Notes: generated by a model from the sequence alone, not told the origin. 44,930 bases of DNA from Ignavibacteria bacterium CG2_30_36_16 (GCA_001873185.1 MNYQ01000089.1:1-44930), one strand, 5' to 3'; shown: positions 28,701-39,874, counted from the stretch's first letter. Numbers and translations are program-made.

Positions 28701-29955
28701 TGTGCCTTACGGTTCCGAAGTAATTGTAAATGACGGCGAAGTTGTTAAAAAACGTACGCCGCTTTATAACCACGATCCCTATAATGCGGTTATATTAACT
28801 GATATTTCGGGACGAGTTAAATTTGTAGATCTTATAGATAATATTACAATGCAGCAAGTTACCGATGATCAAACCGGTCACGTACAAAAAATTGTTTCAG
28901 AATCAAAAGATAAAAACTTAACACCAAGTATTTTAATAGAGGCAGAGGATGGCACTAAAAAATCGTTCAATATCCCGAATAGAGCTTATCTCTCAGTGGA
29001 TGAAGGAGAAATGGTTAGTGCCGGTGTTATTCTTGCAAAAATTTCGAAACAAGCTACAAAGAGCCGCGACATAACCGGTGGTTTACCCCGTGTAACAGAA
29101 CTATTTGAGGCGAGAAGTCCACAAGAATCTGCCATAGTATCTGAAATTGAAGGATTTGTAAAATTCGGCGCCCGTAAAAAAGGTTCGCGAGAAATTCTTG
29201 TGACTGCACCGGATGGTTCCGATGAGAAGAAATATAATGTTCCTCTTGGTAAACATATTCTCGTTCAGGAACGCGATGAAATTCCTGCAGGCGAAAAAAT
29301 AACTGATGGACCAATTAATCCACACGACATTTTGAAAATTAAAGGAACCAGCGCAGTGCAGGAATATCTTGTAAACGAAATTCAGGACGTTTACAGGCTG
29401 CAAGGTGTGAAAATAAATGATAAACATATTGAAGTTATTGTTAGGCAAATGCTTCAGAAAATAAGAATTGTTTCACCCGGCGATACTAAATTCCTTGAGG
29501 AAGATATCGTCGATCGTAATAAATTTTTCGATGAAAACAGTAAGACAATTACTACAGTTTATATCGAAGATAAAGGTGATTCAAAATATAAAGAAGGGCA
29601 GTTGATTTCCAAGAGCAAACTCAGGGAAGTTAACATCGATCTTAAAAAGAAGAGTAAAAAATTAATTATTGCAAGAGATGCAGAGCCGGCAACATTCGAA
29701 CACGTTTTACTTGGAATTACTCAGGCGGCTCTTCAAACAGAAAGCTTTATTTCTGCAGCATCATTCCAGGAGACGACTAAAGTGCTTGCAAATGCCGCAA
29801 CAGAAGCAAAGGTTGATCGCCTACTTGGGTTGAAAGAAAATGTAGTGATGGGTCATTTGATTCCCGCCGGAACAGGTTTAAAGAAATATTTGAATATAAT
29901 TCTTAAAGCCGAAAAACATACTTTGGAAGAGCCGAAGGAAGAGGTGGAAGCCTAA
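25729..29955 (+). CDS. rpoC: RNA polymerase subunit beta'
   Basis: 1408 residues. A zinc-binding motif, [20 protein letters not shown], lies at about 66-85. The catalytic NADFDGDQ motif that holds the active-site magnesium is at 469-476. The second zinc site (Cys-Glu-Ser-Lys-Arg-Gly-Val-Cys then AKC) is near 880-893, and the bridge/trigger region is around [21 protein letters not shown]. The C-terminal [25 protein letters not shown] segment contacts omega. It shares a transcript with rpoB and ends just before a strong terminator. Confidence 0.98.
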   Translation: MPFRVQENAMRDIHNITISLASPDDVLSRSYGEVTKPETINYRSFRPEKDGLFCEKIFGPTRDWECFCGKYKRIRYKGIICDRCGVEVTQKSVRRERMGHIGLAVPVVHIWFFRSQPSKIGNIIGLSLKELEKVIYYESYVVISPGPTGLSRLDLISEDQYFEVLNSLPQGNEKLDVSDPKKFIAKIGGDAVKEILKNTDVEKLSKELRDQLKVETSQQKKQDLLKRLRVIEAFKESEDKVPNKPEWMVLNYIPVIPPELRPLVPLEGGRFATSDLNDLYRRVIIRNNRLKRLIDIKAPEVILRNEKRMLQEAVDALFDNSRRGSAVRSDNNRPLKSLSDMLKGKQGRFRQNLLGKRVDYSGRSVIVVGPELKLHQCGLPKDMAVELFKPFIIRKLIERGHNKTVKSARKVVDRKDDIIWDILEKVIKAHPILLNRAPTLHRLGIQAFQPILIDGRAIQLHPMVCTAFNADFDGDQMAVHVPLSFEAQLEASLLMLSSHNILSPQNGSPIVVPTQDIVLGCYYLTKFKEGELGEGMTFGSADEVIIAYNNKVVKLHTKIKVRIRGEMIETTVGRVIFNQIVPEEMGFFNQLLIKKTFGGFIGQVFMKMGNKVTAKFLDDLKELGFRYSTAGGLSVSYADMIIPEEKVNLISKANKKVGDILNEHEMGVITDAERYNKIIDVWTHTANDVARALMEKLRVHNHGFNSLHMMVDSGARGSQEQVRQLAGMRGLMMKPQKTLSGQAGEIIENPIVANFKEGLSVLEYFISTHGARKGLADTALKTADAGYLTRRLVDVSQDVIINEIDCGTILGIEVTALKDVEQEREPLAERITGRVAQEDVYDPRTDEVIVSAGETITEIIAEKIEDASIESVYIRTVLTCESKRGVCAKCYGRNLTNGKLVEIGEAVGIVAAQSIGEPGTQLTLRTFHLGGTSSRIASQSQVETNIDGIIKFEKIAYVEKTDFMGTVKVVTGRRGAIGIYDDNNRQIKKYDVPYGSEVIVNDGEVVKKRTPLYNHDPYNAVILTDISGRVKFVDLIDNITMQQVTDDQTGHVQKIVSESKDKNLTPSILIEAEDGTKKSFNIPNRAYLSVDEGEMVSAGVILAKISKQATKSRDITGGLPRVTELFEARSPQESAIVSEIEGFVKFGARKKGSREILVTAPDGSDEKKYNVPLGKHILVQERDEIPAGEKITDGPINPHDILKIKGTSAVQEYLVNEIQDVYRLQGVKINDKHIEVIVRQMLQKIRIVSPGDTKFLEEDIVDRNKFFDENSKTITTVYIEDKGDSKYKEGQLISKSKLREVNIDLKKKSKKLIIARDAEPATFEHVLLGITQAALQTESFISAASFQETTKVLANAATEAKVDRLLGLKENVVMGHLIPAGTGLKKYLNIILKAEKHTLEEPKEEVEA

Positions 29956-29974
29956 TCCGGCTTCAAAATTTGGT

Positions 29975-30011
29975 AAATCCGGTTCATCTTTATGAAGAAC
30001 CGGATTTTTTT
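29975..30011 (+). terminator. Intrinsic terminator after rpoC
   Basis: AAATCCGGTT (29975-29984) pairs perfectly with AACCGGATTT (29998-30007), and the T-run continues to 30011. It begins 20 bases beyond the rpoC stop and closes the rplKAJL-rpoBC transcript. Confidence 0.85.
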
Positions 30012-30053
30012 ATCTAAATAATGGTGTAAATCGAAATTTATTTTTATGTTTTC

Positions 30054-30082
30054 TTGACTAATTTTTAGTTAACGCCTATATT
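30054..30082 (+). promoter_or_regulatory. Sigma-70-type promoter for the rpsL (str) operon
   Basis: TTGACT (30054-30059) and TATATT (30077-30082) are spaced by exactly 17 bases, just downstream of the rpoC terminator and 45 bases before the rpsL start. This is the best promoter match in the window and starts the str-S10-spc block. Confidence 0.8.
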
Positions 30083-30126
30083 TAACGTCTGAATTTTTTA
30101 AACTGTTTAATCTTTAGGAGATTTTT

Positions 30127-30504
30127 GTGCCCACAATAAATCAGCTTGTTAGAAAAGGTCGCGTAGCGATCCTTACTAAGAAAAAAGCACCGGCTTTGGA
30201 TGCCTGCCCTCAGAAGAGAGGCGTGTGTACCAGGGTTTATACATCAACACCCAAAAAGCCAAATTCGGCATTAAGAAAAGTTGCTAGAGTTAGGCTGACA
30301 AACACTATGGAAGTAACAGCATACATTCCGGGTGAAGGGCACAATTTGCAGGAACACTCTATCGTCCTTATAAGAGGCGGAAGAGTTAAAGATCTTCCTG
30401 GTGTTCGTTACCATATTATTCGAGGCACACTTGACACAAGCGGCGTTGAAGATAGAAGAAAAAGCAGATCCAAATACGGCGCCAAAAAACCGAAAGCAAA
30501 ATAA
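30127..30504 (+). CDS. rpsL: 30S ribosomal protein S12
   Basis: 125 residues beginning [11 protein letters not shown]. It keeps the [11 protein letters not shown] loop with the wild-type Lys at the streptomycin position and the KDLPGVRYH loop with the Asp that is often methylthiolated. S12 monitors codon-anticodon pairing in the decoding centre. The start is GTG at 30127, with TTAGGAG at 30114-30120. rpsG follows after eight bases. Confidence 0.98.
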   Translation: MPTINQLVRKGRVAILTKKKAPALDACPQKRGVCTRVYTSTPKKPNSALRKVARVRLTNTMEVTAYIPGEGHNLQEHSIVLIRGGRVKDLPGVRYHIIRGTLDTSGVEDRRKSRSKYGAKKPKAK

Positions 30505-30512
30505 GATAAGTT

Positions 30513-30980
30513 ATGAGAAAGAAAAGAGCAGAGAAAAGATACCTTAATCCCGACCCTAAATTCAACGATATTTTGGTCGCGAAATTCGTAAACAATTTAA
30601 TGTACGATGGCAAAAAAGATGTAGCCAGACAAATTGTTTATGAGGCTTTTGAAATTATTGAGCAAAGAACTAAAAAGGATGGTCTTGAAGTTTTTAAAAA
30701 GGCAATGAGTAATTCACAACCGCTCATTGAAGTTAGAAGCAGACGTGTTGGCGGCGCTACTTATCAAGTTCCAACGGAAGTTCGTCCAGAGAGAAGAAAT
30801 GCTCTTGCAATGCGCTGGATTAAAATTTACGCCCGTGCAAGAGGCGAAAAAAACATGGCTGCTAAATTAGCTTCCGAACTAATTGCTGCTTCCAACGGCG
30901 AAGGTTCTACTGTTAAGAAAAAAGAAGATACACATAAAATGGCTGAAGCAAATAAAGCATTTGCTCACTTTAGATGGTAA
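30513..30980 (+). CDS. rpsG: 30S ribosomal protein S7
   Basis: 155 residues, the normal bacterial length. It has the conserved N-terminal [17 protein letters not shown], the beta hairpin [21 protein letters not shown] and the C-terminal [16 protein letters not shown]7 nucleates assembly of the 30S head and contacts the E site. In E. coli it represses its own operon from the rpsL-rpsG gap, which is only eight bases here, so that site is unlikely in the same form. Confidence 0.98.
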   Translation: MRKKRAEKRYLNPDPKFNDILVAKFVNNLMYDGKKDVARQIVYEAFEIIEQRTKKDGLEVFKKAMSNSQPLIEVRSRRVGGATYQVPTEVRPERRNALAMRWIKIYARARGEKNMAAKLASELIAASNGEGSTVKKKEDTHKMAEANKAFAHFRW

Positions 30981-31012
30981 GATAGACAGAATAGGATTAG
31001 ATTAAGCATATA

Positions 31013-33115
31013 ATGGCTGGAATTCGTAAAATAGAGAATGTTAGAAACATTGGAATTATGGCGCACATAGATGCAGGTAAAACCACAACTACCGAGCGTA
31101 TATTGTTCTATACAGGTAAACTGCATAGAATTGGTGAAGTGCACGATGGTGCTGCCACGATGGATTGGATGGAACAGGAAAAAGAGCGCGGAATTACTAT
31201 TACGAGCGCTGCAACAACTTGTTACTGGAGAGATCATCAGATAAATATAATTGACACTCCCGGACATGTTGACTTTACAGTTGAAGTTGAAAGATCATTA
31301 AGAGTGTTAGACGGCGCTGTTGCATTATTCTGCGCGGTTGGCGGCGTTGAACCCCAGTCGGAAACTGTATGGCGTCAAGCAGACAAATATAAAGTGCCAA
31401 GAATTGCATTCGTTAATAAAATGGATAGAACGGGCGCCGATTTTTACAATGCCGTTCAAATGATGAAAGATCGTCTCGGCGCTAACGCTGTTCCTCTTAC
31501 GCTTCCTATTGGAGAGGGTGATTTATTCACAGGGGTGATAGACCTCATTACAAATAAGGCGCGAATGTATCATGATGAAAATTTTGGTGTTACATTCGAT
31601 GACGATATTGAAATTCCTCAAGATCTAAAAGCATTAGCTAATAAATACAGAACAGAAATGCTCGAGGCTGTATCGGATGTTGACGACACACTTCTTGAAA
31701 AATATCTTGAAGGAAAAGCAATAAGCGAGCAGGAAATCAGAAATGTATTACGCCGGGCTACTATTGATTTAACAATAGTTCCTGTTCTTTGCGGTTCATC
31801 TTTTAAGAATAAAGGTGTGCAAAAATTATTAGATGGTGTTATTGATTTTCTTCCGGCACCAAATGATTTTCCGGCTGTGGAAGCTCATCATATCGGGTTA
31901 AGTGATAAAATTTTAAGAAGAATTGATGAGAATGAAAAATTTACAGCGCTTGCATTTAAAATTATGAATGACCCGTATGTTGGCAAACTAACTTTCTTTA
32001 GAGTATACTCCGGCGTATTAAAAGCCGGATCTTATATCTATAATGCTGTTAGCGACAGGAAAGAAAGAATATCCAGACTTCTGCAAATGCACGCTAACCA
32101 CAGAGAAGAGATAACTGAAGTTAGAGCTGGCGATATTGCAGCGGCAGTTGGGTTGAAATTTACAAGAACCGGTGATACGCTTTGTGCGGAAAATGATCCT
32201 GTTGTTCTTGAAAGAATAATATTCCCCGAACCTGTTATACAAATTGCTATTGAACCTAAAACTAAGGCTGATCAGGATAAACTTTCCGAAGCATTGGTTA
32301 AGCTTTCGGATGAAGACCCAACATTCAGAATCAAAGTTGATGATGAAACCGGTCAAACTCTTATTAGCGGTATGGGCGAGCTTCATCTTGAAATTCTTGT
32401 TGATAGAATGAAGAGAGAGTTTAAAGTTGAAGCTAATGTTGGTAAACCTCAGGTTGCTTACAGAGAATCAATTACTCAAACTGTGAATGCCGAAGGTAAA
32501 TTTGTTAAACAAAGCGGTGGACGAGGTAAGTACGGTCACGTTTGGATTGAATTAGGTCCGAATGAACCCGGAAAAGGATTTGAATTTACTAATGGTATAG
32601 TTGGCGGAGTTGTCCCCAAAGAATACATTCCGGCTGTTTCGGCAGGTATTGTTGAAGCAATGCGCAATGGCGTTATTGCTGGTTTTCCGGTGGTAGATAT
32701 TAAAGCGAAAATTTATGACGGTTCATACCATGATGTTGATTCTGATGAATTGTCATTTAAAGTTGCAGGTTCTATGGCTTTCAAAGAAGGTGCACGGAAA
32801 GCCAAACCGATACTTCTCGAACCTTTAATGGCAGTAGAAGTTGTTACTCCAGAAGAATATCTCGGAGATGTTATGGGCGATATCAATTCGCGCAGAGGAA
32901 AAATTGAAGGCTTCTCGGCACGTAAAGATGCACAGGTAATAAAAGCTCATGTGCCCTTATCCGAAATGTTTGGCTATGCAACAATATTAAGATCAATGAC
33001 ACAAGGACGAGCCATTTATACAATGCAATTTTCACATTACCAGGAAGTACCTAAATCGATTGCAGAAGAAATCGCCGAAAAAACTTTAGGGAAAAAATCA
33101 ACGGCTTCAGCATAA
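31013..33115 (+). CDS. fusA: Elongation factor G
   Basis: 700 residues with all five EF-G domains. The G domain has AHIDAGKT (17-24), the RGITI switch, DTPGH and NKMDR. Domain II follows, then III (GMGELHLEI), IV with the translocation tip ([11 protein letters not shown]) and V ([16 protein letters not shown]). It hydrolyses GTP to move tRNAs and mRNA. The conserved IV tip and canonical str-operon position argue for the housekeeping copy rather than a paralogue. Confidence 0.98.
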   Translation: MAGIRKIENVRNIGIMAHIDAGKTTTTERILFYTGKLHRIGEVHDGAATMDWMEQEKERGITITSAATTCYWRDHQINIIDTPGHVDFTVEVERSLRVLDGAVALFCAVGGVEPQSETVWRQADKYKVPRIAFVNKMDRTGADFYNAVQMMKDRLGANAVPLTLPIGEGDLFTGVIDLITNKARMYHDENFGVTFDDDIEIPQDLKALANKYRTEMLEAVSDVDDTLLEKYLEGKAISEQEIRNVLRRATIDLTIVPVLCGSSFKNKGVQKLLDGVIDFLPAPNDFPAVEAHHIGLSDKILRRIDENEKFTALAFKIMNDPYVGKLTFFRVYSGVLKAGSYIYNAVSDRKERISRLLQMHANHREEITEVRAGDIAAAVGLKFTRTGDTLCAENDPVVLERIIFPEPVIQIAIEPKTKADQDKLSEALVKLSDEDPTFRIKVDDETGQTLISGMGELHLEILVDRMKREFKVEANVGKPQVAYRESITQTVNAEGKFVKQSGGRGKYGHVWIELGPNEPGKGFEFTNGIVGGVVPKEYIPAVSAGIVEAMRNGVIAGFPVVDIKAKIYDGSYHDVDSDELSFKVAGSMAFKEGARKAKPILLEPLMAVEVVTPEEYLGDVMGDINSRRGKIEGFSARKDAQVIKAHVPLSEMFGYATILRSMTQGRAIYTMQFSHYQEVPKSIAEEIAEKTLGKKSTASA

Positions 33116-33163
33116 TTAGAAAATTAATAATAAAATAAAATTAACCTTAGAAGGAGAATTTAG

Positions 33164-34369
33164 ATGGCAAAAGCAAAATTTGATAGGAGTAAACCTCACG
33201 TTAACGTGGGCACAATCGGACACGTAGATCATGGTAAAACCACTTTAACCGCTGCCATCACTATGGCTCTCGCTTTGAAAGGCTTATCAGATATTAGAAC
33301 ATTTGATTCTATTGATAACGCCCCTGAAGAAAGAGAAAGAGGTATTACCATCGCCACAGCTCACGTAGAGTATTCTACTGAGAATAGACATTATGCTCAC
33401 GTTGATTGCCCCGGACATGCTGACTATGTTAAAAACATGATTACCGGCGCTGCCCAGATGGATGGAGCTATTCTTGTAGTTGCTGCTACTGACGGTCCTA
33501 TGCCCCAAACAAGAGAGCACATACTTCTTGCCCGTCAAGTAGGTGTTCCAAAAATTGTTGTGTTCATGAATAAAGTTGACGCGGTTGATGACCCTGAACT
33601 TTTAGAATTAGTAGAAGTTGAGTTAAGAGACCTTTTAACAGCATACGAATTCCCGGGTGACGAAATACCTATCATACAGGGTTCAGCTCTAAAGGCATTG
33701 GAAGCAGCAATAAGTGGAGCACCAGCAGACGATGAAAGATTTAACTGCATATGGGAACTTATGAAAGCTGTTGATGAATATATACCTTTGCCTGAAAGAG
33801 ATACTGATAAACCTTTCTTAATGCCGGTTGAGGATGTTTTCTCCATTACCGGGCGCGGCACAGTTGCCACAGGCAGAGTTGAACGTGGTCAGGTTAAAAT
33901 TCAAGAAGAAGTTGAATTGATCGGTCTTGGCGTTCATAAAAAAACTGTTGTTACCGGAATAGAAATGTTTCGTAAAGAATTAGACAAAGCAATGGCTGGC
34001 GATAATGCCGGAATTCTCTTAAGAGGCGTTGATAAAAAAGAAATTGAAAGAGGAATGGTTATTGCTAAAACCGGTTCCATTACTCCTCATAAAAAATTCT
34101 TAGGTGAAGTGTACATCCTTTCTAAGGAGGAAGGCGGTCGCCATACACCGTTCTTCAATGGTTACAGACCACAGTTCTATTTTAGAACTACTGATGTAAC
34201 CGGCGTTGCTACGCTTCCAGAGGGCACCGAAATGGTTATGCCCGGCGACAGAGTCATGCTTTCAGTAGAACTGATTACAGAAATAGCTATGGAAGAAGGC
34301 TTACGTTTTGCTATCCGCGAAGGCGGTAGAACCGTTGGTGCGGGTGTCGTTACGAAGATTATAGAATAA
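33164..34369 (+). CDS. tuf: Elongation factor Tu
   Basis: 401 residues. The G domain has GHVDHGKT (19-26), RGITI, DCPGH and NKVD; domains II and III carry [13 protein letters not shown] and [23 protein letters not shown]-Tu delivers aminoacyl-tRNA to the ribosome. It has a strong AAGGAG at 33150-33155, fitting an abundant protein. This is the only tuf in the window. The place between tRNA-Thr and tRNA-Trp where many bacteria keep a second tuf holds only rpmG here. Confidence 0.98.
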   Translation: MAKAKFDRSKPHVNVGTIGHVDHGKTTLTAAITMALALKGLSDIRTFDSIDNAPEERERGITIATAHVEYSTENRHYAHVDCPGHADYVKNMITGAAQMDGAILVVAATDGPMPQTREHILLARQVGVPKIVVFMNKVDAVDDPELLELVEVELRDLLTAYEFPGDEIPIIQGSALKALEAAISGAPADDERFNCIWELMKAVDEYIPLPERDTDKPFLMPVEDVFSITGRGTVATGRVERGQVKIQEEVELIGLGVHKKTVVTGIEMFRKELDKAMAGDNAGILLRGVDKKEIERGMVIAKTGSITPHKKFLGEVYILSKEEGGRHTPFFNGYRPQFYFRTTDVTGVATLPEGTEMVMPGDRVMLSVELITEIAMEEGLRFAIREGGRTVGAGVVTKIIE

Positions 34370-34390
34370 TTAAAAATTAGATTCCACCGG

Positions 34391-34412
34391 AAGGGAGTTT
34401 GTACTCCCTTTT
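34391..34412 (+). terminator. Hairpin between tuf and rpsJ
   Basis: AAGGGAGT (34391-34398) pairs perfectly with ACTCCCTT (34403-34410) around a TTGT loop, with two further T. It sits 21 bases after tuf. The short T-run suggests partial termination, which could keep tuf mRNA more abundant than the S10 operon mRNA. Confidence 0.6.
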
Positions 34413-34443
34413 CGTGTCTAATACATTAGAAGGAGTATTTTAA

Positions 34444-34752
34444 GTGCCTGGTCAAAAGATTAGAATTAAGTTGAAATCATACGATCATATTTTGATTGAT
34501 AAATCGACTGAAAAAATAATAAAAACTGTGAGAAGCACCGGTGCGGTGGTCTCGGGGCCTATTCCTCTGCCCACAAGAAGAACAGTCTATACAGTTTTAA
34601 GAAGTCCTCATGTCGATAAAAAATCGCGTGAGCAGTTTGAGACACGGGCACATAAACGCATTATTGATATACATAATTCAAACAACAAAACCGTCGATTC
34701 GCTTAGCAAATTGGATATTCCGGCGGGTGTTGATATTGAAATTAAGCTTTAA
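34444..34752 (+). CDS. rpsJ: 30S ribosomal protein S10
   Basis: 102 residues with the conserved [17 protein letters not shown] start and the GPIPLPTRR and [13 protein letters not shown] blocks. S10 belongs to the 30S head and, as NusE, links NusG to the ribosome. The start is GTG at 34444, with AGGAG at 34431-34435. It opens the S10 operon. Confidence 0.98.
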   Translation: MPGQKIRIKLKSYDHILIDKSTEKIIKTVRSTGAVVSGPIPLPTRRTVYTVLRSPHVDKKSREQFETRAHKRIIDIHNSNNKTVDSLSKLDIPAGVDIEIKL

Positions 34753-34768
34753 AGAATCCGGAGATAAG

Positions 34769-35392
34769 ATGTTTGGCATCATTGGTAAAAAAATAGGAAT
34801 GTCTAGTATATTCAGCGCCGAAGGCGAAATGATACCTGTTACAGTAATTCAAGCAGGTCCGTGTAAGGTGTTGTCGATCCGTACTATAGATAAAGACGGA
34901 TACAATGCACTGCAGTTTACTTTTGGAGAAAAGAGAGAAAAAAATATTTCTAAACCGGTTCTTGGTCAATTCAAAAAGAACTCGATAACTCCTTCTGCAA
35001 TGTTAAAAGAATTCCGGCTAACAGACGCTTCGGAATATAAAATTGGTGACGAACTAAAAGTTGACCTCTTTAAAGAGGGTGAAAAAATTAAAGTTAAAGG
35101 TCGCTCCAAAGGAAAAGGTTTCCAGGGTGTTATGAAACGCCACGGTTTCGGTGGTGTTGGCGGCACAACCCATGGACAAAGCGATCGTTTAAGAGCACCC
35201 GGTTCAATCGGTTCAAGTTCTTATCCATCAAGAGTTTTTAAAGGTCAGAGAATGGCTGGGCGTATGGGTTACGATTTTGTAACTGTTTCCAATCTCAAAG
35301 TTGTAAAAGTGCTCCCCGAAGAAAATCTGATTCTCGTTAAGGGAGCTGTTCCCGGTTCGATGAACTCATATGTTGAACTGTTAAAGAAGTAA
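34769..35392 (+). CDS. rplC: 50S ribosomal protein L3
   Basis: 207 residues starting [12 protein letters not shown]. It contains the central [17 protein letters not shown] loop that reaches the peptidyl-transferase centre, with the conserved [26 protein letters not shown] block. The frame is open upstream to 34610, but that would add 53 unrelated residues inside rpsJ; CCGGAG at 34758-34763 fixes ATG 34769. Confidence 0.97.
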   Translation: MFGIIGKKIGMSSIFSAEGEMIPVTVIQAGPCKVLSIRTIDKDGYNALQFTFGEKREKNISKPVLGQFKKNSITPSAMLKEFRLTDASEYKIGDELKVDLFKEGEKIKVKGRSKGKGFQGVMKRHGFGGVGGTTHGQSDRLRAPGSIGSSSYPSRVFKGQRMAGRMGYDFVTVSNLKVVKVLPEENLILVKGAVPGSMNSYVELLKK

Positions 35393-35405
35393 GTGATAAA
35401 ATAAA

Positions 35406-36050
35406 ATGAAAATAGATGTTCTAAAAATAGATGGTTCTGCTTCTGGCGAAAATATTGAACTGGCAGACGATATATTTGCAATCGAGCCAAATGATCATGC
35501 AATTTACTTAGCCGTAAAAGCGTATCTTGCTAATCAAAGGCAGGGTACTTCTAAAACTAAAGAACGCGGCGAAGTTAGAGGCGGCGGTAAAAAGCCCTGG
35601 AAACAAAAAGGTCGTGGCGGTGCACGTGCCGGTACTACGCGTTCACCTTTGTGGGTTGGCGGAGGTACAATATTTGGACCAAGACCGCGCGATTACCGGC
35701 AATATCTTCCTAAAAAACTAAAAAGATTGGCACGTAAATCTGCTTTAAGTTATAAAGTAAAAGATAACCAACTTGTAATAGTTGAAGATTTTTCTTTTGA
35801 CGCGCCCAAAACAAAAGATTTTAATAAAATGCTTAGTGCCCTTAACTTATCCGGCAAAAAAGTTTTATTGTTAACCCATGGAAAACAGGAAATTGTTTTT
35901 AAGTCCGGAAGAAATATTAAGAAAGTAAATATTTTGGAAGCCGACAAAGCTTCTACTTATGACATTCTAAATAACCAGGCGCTTGTAGTTCAAAAAAGCG
36001 CAGTTGATGCAATAAATAAGACATTCGGAAACGGAGAGGTAGTGAGCTAA
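35406..36050 (+). CDS. rplD: 50S ribosomal protein L4
   Basis: 214 residues. The long loop that lines the exit tunnel is present (TSKTKERGEVRGGGKKPWKQKGRGGARAG), followed by RSPLWVGGGTIFGPRPRDY. In E. coli, L4 represses the S10 operon by causing attenuation in the leader; no equivalent leader fold was recognised before rpsJ. Its stop overlaps the rplW start by one base (TAATG). Confidence 0.97.
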   Translation: MKIDVLKIDGSASGENIELADDIFAIEPNDHAIYLAVKAYLANQRQGTSKTKERGEVRGGGKKPWKQKGRGGARAGTTRSPLWVGGGTIFGPRPRDYRQYLPKKLKRLARKSALSYKVKDNQLVIVEDFSFDAPKTKDFNKMLSALNLSGKKVLLLTHGKQEIVFKSGRNIKKVNILEADKASTYDILNNQALVVQKSAVDAINKTFGNGEVVS

Positions 36051-36343
36051 TGCACCAAACATTAATTAGACCGTTAATAACCGAAAAAATGACTAACATT
36101 TCTGCTGCTCAGGGCAAATACGGTTTTCTCGTTAACCCTAAAGCAAATAAAATTGAAATTGCGAAAGCAATTGAACAAAAATTTAATGTTCATGTTATTG
36201 ATGTTAGAACCATAAATCATCCCGGTAAAACTAAAACTACGTTTAGAAAAAGCGGAAGGTTTACAGGGCAAACACCAAAATTCAAAAAAGCTATTATAAC
36301 CTTAAAAAAGGATGAAAAAATAGAACTATTTGAGCAAGTATAG
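36050..36343 (+). CDS. rplW: 50S ribosomal protein L23
   Basis: 97 residues with LIRPLITEKMT at the start and the KIEIAKAIEQKFNVHVIDVRT core. L23 sits at the tunnel exit and docks trigger factor and the signal recognition particle. Translation is probably coupled to rplD through the TAATG overlap. Confidence 0.97.
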   Translation: MHQTLIRPLITEKMTNISAAQGKYGFLVNPKANKIEIAKAIEQKFNVHVIDVRTINHPGKTKTTFRKSGRFTGQTPKFKKAIITLKKDEKIELFEQV

Positions 36344-36364
36344 GTATTGAAAACAGGATTATAA

Positions 36365-37192
36365 ATGGCTATTAGAAAATTAAAACCGGTTACCCCCGGT
36401 ACAAGATTTAGTTCCAAATCTTCTTTTGAAGAAATAACTAAAACTACGCCCGAGAAATCTTTGACTGTGGCTTTACGTAAAAGCGGCGGCAGAAATAATC
36501 ATGGTCGGCTTACTGCCAGGCACATTGGAGGCGGACACAAAAGAAGATATCGCATAATTGATTTTAAACGCGATAAACATGGAATTCCGGCTAAAGTATT
36601 TTCCATAGAATACGATCCAAATCGTACTTCGCGCATTGCTCTTTTACATTACGCAGACGGTGAAAAAAGATATATTCTTGCCCCAAACGGTTTAAAAGTT
36701 GGCGACACTATTCAGTCAGGCACTGGCAGCGAAATAAATGTTGGCAATGCATTGCCGCTGAAAGAAATGCCGCTTGGAAGTTTTATTCACAATGTTGAAA
36801 TGAAACCCGGTAAAGGTGGACAATTAGGAAGAAGTGCAGGAACGGCTCTTCAGCTCATGGCAAAAGAAGGCGAGCATGCACAACTAAAAATGCCTTCCGG
36901 TGAAGTTCGTTTAGTAAGGTTAGAATGTCTTGCAACTTACGGAACAGTGGGCAATGCAGAACAGGAAAACATCAGTCTTGGTAAAGCGGGCAGAAATCGC
37001 TGGAAAGGCAGAAGACCACACGTGCGCGGAGTCGTAATGAACCCGGTTGATCACCCGATGGGCGGCGGCGAAGGCAAAACATCCGGCGGAGGACACCCGG
37101 TTTCCCCGTGGGGTCAAAAAGCAAAAGGCTTAAAAACTAGAAAGCACAAAAAAGAATCTAATAAATTCATAATCAAAAGACGGAATAAGTAG
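36365..37192 (+). CDS. rplB: 50S ribosomal protein L2
   Basis: 275 residues. The conserved C-terminal [21 protein letters not shown] with the His close to the peptidyl-transferase centre is present, followed by the [18 protein letters not shown] tail. The N-terminal [22 protein letters not shown] block binds 23S rRNA. L2 is essential for subunit joining. Confidence 0.98.
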   Translation: MAIRKLKPVTPGTRFSSKSSFEEITKTTPEKSLTVALRKSGGRNNHGRLTARHIGGGHKRRYRIIDFKRDKHGIPAKVFSIEYDPNRTSRIALLHYADGEKRYILAPNGLKVGDTIQSGTGSEINVGNALPLKEMPLGSFIHNVEMKPGKGGQLGRSAGTALQLMAKEGEHAQLKMPSGEVRLVRLECLATYGTVGNAEQENISLGKAGRNRWKGRRPHVRGVVMNPVDHPMGGGEGKTSGGGHPVSPWGQKAKGLKTRKHKKESNKFIIKRRNK

Positions 37193-37200
37193 AGAGTAAT

Positions 37201-37488
37201 ATGCCAAGATCAGTAAAAAAAGGACCATTTGTCCATTACAAATTAGCCGAAAAAATTGATAAGCTGAACGCTACTAATCAAAAGAAAATTATTAAAACCT
37301 GGTCGAGAGCATCAATGATTCTCCCGGATTTTGTTGGACACACTATCGCTGTTCACAACGGCAACAAAATGATACCGGTTTATGTGACAGAAAATATGGT
37401 TGGACATAAGCTCGGAGAGTTTTCGCCTACGCGAATATTTAGAGGTCACCCTGGCACAAAAGCTGAAAAAGCTGCAAAAGGCAAATAA
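37201..37488 (+). CDS. rpsS: 30S ribosomal protein S19
   Basis: 95 residues. [15 protein letters not shown], the [24 protein letters not shown] core and [16 protein letters not shown] are all as expected for S19, which forms the head of the 30S subunit with S13. It begins eight bases after rplB. Confidence 0.98.
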   Translation: MPRSVKKGPFVHYKLAEKIDKLNATNQKKIIKTWSRASMILPDFVGHTIAVHNGNKMIPVYVTENMVGHKLGEFSPTRIFRGHPGTKAEKAAKGK

Positions 37489-37511
37489 TTAAATAAAGAA
37501 TTTTAAGGAAC

Positions 37512-37856
37512 ATGGAAGCAAAAGCAATACATAGATACATAGGATCATCGCCGCGTAAAATGAGGCTCATTATCGATCTTATAAGAGGAAAGAACGTAAA
37601 CTACGCTCTCGAAACTTTGCACTTTTCATCCAAGCACGCTTCTCAAGATGCAGAAAAAGTTTTAAGATCGGCAATTGCAAATCTTATGAATAAAGATGAA
37701 AATACAAGACACGAGCCAGCCGATCTTTTTGTAAAAGAAGTGTATGTAAATCAAGGTCCTACAATTAAAAGAATTTCGCCGGCTCCCATGGGTCGCGCTT
37801 ACAGAATAAGGAAAAGATCTTGTCATTTAACAATAGTAGTAGCAACTAAAGCTTAA
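37512..37856 (+). CDS. rplV: 50S ribosomal protein L22
   Basis: 114 residues. It has the [21 protein letters not shown] start and the tunnel-lining hairpin with [25 protein letters not shown]22 and L4 form the exit-tunnel constriction where macrolides act; no deletion in the hairpin is visible. Confidence 0.97.
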   Translation: MEAKAIHRYIGSSPRKMRLIIDLIRGKNVNYALETLHFSSKHASQDAEKVLRSAIANLMNKDENTRHEPADLFVKEVYVNQGPTIKRISPAPMGRAYRIRKRSCHLTIVVATKA

Positions 37857-37873
37857 TTTCGGAGGATAATTTT

Positions 37874-38515
37874 TTGGGACAGAAAACGCACCCGGTAGGA
37901 TTAAGAGTTGGCATCATCAGAGGATGGGACTCTAATTGGTACGAAAACAAAAGCTATGCAGCTAAGCTTAAAGAAGATGAAAGGCTTAGAAGTTATATTC
38001 GTAACAGATTAAAAAAAGCCGGTATATCGAGAATTGTTATAGACCGTACTTCGAAGAATATTATTTTAACAATACACACATCGCGCCCCGGTGTTGTGAT
38101 TGGTAAAAGCGGTAAAGAAATTACTCAACTTGAGCAGGAATTAAGAAAAGTTACCGACAAAGAAGTGAAAGTTCAGATTTCCGAAATAAAAAGACCCGAA
38201 CTTGACGCTTATTTAGTTGCAGAAAACATTGCCAGCCAGCTTGAGGGCAGAATTAGTTTTAGACGAGCAATGAAATTATCCATCACTGCTGCAATGCGTA
38301 TGGGCGCCGAAGGAATTAGAATTATGTGCGCCGGCAGGTTAGGTGGAGCAGAAATGGCAAGGACAGAACAGTATAAAGAAGGAAGAATTCCTCTTCATAC
38401 ACTCAGAGCAGATATTGATTACGCAACAGGACGCGCCGAAACCATTTACGGTTCGATAGGCATAAAAGTTTGGGTTTGCCATGGCGAAGTTTTAGGCAAA
38501 CGAGTTTCCGAATAA
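37874..38515 (+). CDS. rpsC: 30S ribosomal protein S3
   Basis: 213 residues, with [22 protein letters not shown] at the N-terminus, a KH domain with the [11 protein letters not shown] loop, and the C-terminal [20 protein letters not shown] block. S3 lines the mRNA entry channel. The start is TTG at 37874, with GGAGG at 37861-37865 eight bases upstream. Confidence 0.97.
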   Translation: MGQKTHPVGLRVGIIRGWDSNWYENKSYAAKLKEDERLRSYIRNRLKKAGISRIVIDRTSKNIILTIHTSRPGVVIGKSGKEITQLEQELRKVTDKEVKVQISEIKRPELDAYLVAENIASQLEGRISFRRAMKLSITAAMRMGAEGIRIMCAGRLGGAEMARTEQYKEGRIPLHTLRADIDYATGRAETIYGSIGIKVWVCHGEVLGKRVSE

Positions 38516-38539
38516 TATTTTAACTGGAGTTTTTTTACA

Positions 38540-38956
38540 ATGTTAATGCCCAAAAGAGTAAAATTTAGAAAAGCACAAAGAGGCAGGATGGCTGGCAAAG
38601 CCAAACGTGGCGCAAATGTTGCTTTTGGCGATTTCGGTTTGAAAGCGCTTGAACCCCACTGGATTACAAGCCGGCAGATTGAAGCATGCCGTGTGGCGCT
38701 TTCCAGAAAAATGAAAAGAGATGGAAAAGTTTGGATACGAATTTTCCCTGATAAGCCGGTTTCCAAAAAACCTCTTGAAACAAGAATGGGAAAAGGCAAA
38801 GGTGCTCCAGAATTTTGGGTGGCTGTTGTAAAACCGGGTCGTGTTATGTTTGAAGTATCCGGTGTTTCTAAAGAACTTGCTGCTGAAGCTTTGATGTCTT
38901 GCTCGTATAAACTGCCCATCAAATGTAAAGTAGTATCAAGACCTGATTTTGAATAA
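38540..38956 (+). CDS. rplP: 50S ribosomal protein L16
   Basis: 138 residues starting [17 protein letters not shown]. The hydroxylatable Arg region [24 protein letters not shown] is conserved. L16 contacts A-site tRNA. ATG 38540 is used rather than the ATG two codons later because the MLMPKR start is conserved in the family. A GGAG lies upstream at 38526-38529. Confidence 0.97.
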   Translation: MLMPKRVKFRKAQRGRMAGKAKRGANVAFGDFGLKALEPHWITSRQIEACRVALSRKMKRDGKVWIRIFPDKPVSKKPLETRMGKGKGAPEFWVAVVKPGRVMFEVSGVSKELAAEALMSCSYKLPIKCKVVSRPDFE

Positions 38957-38975
38957 TTCTTAGGCGTGTAAAAAA

Positions 38976-39212
38976 ATGAAAATTCATGAAATAAAAGAAT
39001 TGAATACAGAAGATTTAATAAAACAAATTGCGGAAGAAGAGAAAAATTTAGTTGATCTGCGTTTTGCGCATCAGTTAAAACAACTCACTAATACTTCTAA
39101 ACTTAAAACCGCAAAAAAAGACATTGCTAAATTGAAAACCGTTTTAAAAGAACGCGAAACAGCGGAACGCAAACAAGCTAATGCAACGAAAGCAGAAGGA
39201 GAAAACGCTTAA
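38976..39212 (+). CDS. rpmC: 50S ribosomal protein L29
   Basis: 78 residues forming a helical hairpin, with [56 protein letters not shown]. The final 15 or so residues (Ala/Lys/Glu-rich) extend past the usual 63-70 residue length. It sits near the tunnel exit beside L23. rpsQ follows after two bases. Confidence 0.95.
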   Translation: MKIHEIKELNTEDLIKQIAEEEKNLVDLRFAHQLKQLTNTSKLKTAKKDIAKLKTVLKERETAERKQANATKAEGENA

Positions 39213-39214
39213 CT

Positions 39215-39469
39215 ATGGAACGCGCATTAAGAAAAGTTAGAGTTGGTGTAGTAGTAAGCAATAAGATGGTTAAAACTATTTCGGTTGCGATTGAAAGAAA
39301 AGTTCCGCACCCTTTATACAAAAAGTATTTTAAGAAGACCACTAAACTGATGGCTCATGATGAAAACAGAGAATGCGGAATTGGTGATAAAGTGAAAATA
39401 ATGGAAACCCGCCCACTCAGCAAGAACAAGAGATGGCGTTTAGTTGAAATTTTAGAAAAAGCCAAGTAG
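39215..39469 (+). CDS. rpsQ: 30S ribosomal protein S17
   Basis: 84 residues of the OB-fold primary binding protein S17. The [29 protein letters not shown] core and [23 protein letters not shown] are conserved. It starts two bases after rpmC, so translational coupling is likely. Confidence 0.97.
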   Translation: MERALRKVRVGVVVSNKMVKTISVAIERKVPHPLYKKYFKKTTKLMAHDENRECGIGDKVKIMETRPLSKNKRWRLVEILEKAK

Positions 39470-39490
39470 CAAGCAAGGAGCAGAAGACAG

Positions 39491-39859
39491 ATGATTCAAG
39501 AAGAAACAACCCTGATAGTTGCTGACAACTCCGGCGCTAAAAAAATTAAGTGCATTCGTGTACTTGGCGGAAGCGGCAGAAAATATGCGAGCGTGGGCGA
39601 TTTAATAGTTGTTAGTGTTAAAACAGCTATTCCTAACGGAACCGTTAAAAAAGGGGAAGTATCCCGTGCAGTTATTGTTCGCACTAAAAAAGAAGTTAAA
39701 AGAAAAGACGGTTCTTACATCCGCTTTGATGAAAACGCAGCCGTTCTTCTAAACAGCCAAAACGAACCGAGAGGTACGCGTATCTTTGGACCGGTTGCCA
39801 GAGAATTAAGAGAAAAACAATTTATGAAAATTGTTTCTTTAGCACCCGAAGTATTATAA
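39491..39859 (+). CDS. rplN: 50S ribosomal protein L14
   Basis: 122 residues, exact standard length. [33 protein letters not shown], the [24 protein letters not shown] centre and the [24 protein letters not shown] end all match. It forms an intersubunit bridge and is the docking site of the silencing factor RsfS. Confidence 0.98.
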   Translation: MIQEETTLIVADNSGAKKIKCIRVLGGSGRKYASVGDLIVVSVKTAIPNGTVKKGEVSRAVIVRTKKEVKRKDGSYIRFDENAAVLLNSQNEPRGTRIFGPVARELREKQFMKIVSLAPEVL

Positions 39860-39874
39860 AGTTTTAGGAAATCT

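Noticed and set aside
34610-34768. 53-residue upstream extension of L3
   Set aside because: It lies within rpsJ in another frame, does not resemble L3, and a Shine-Dalgarno precedes ATG 34769.
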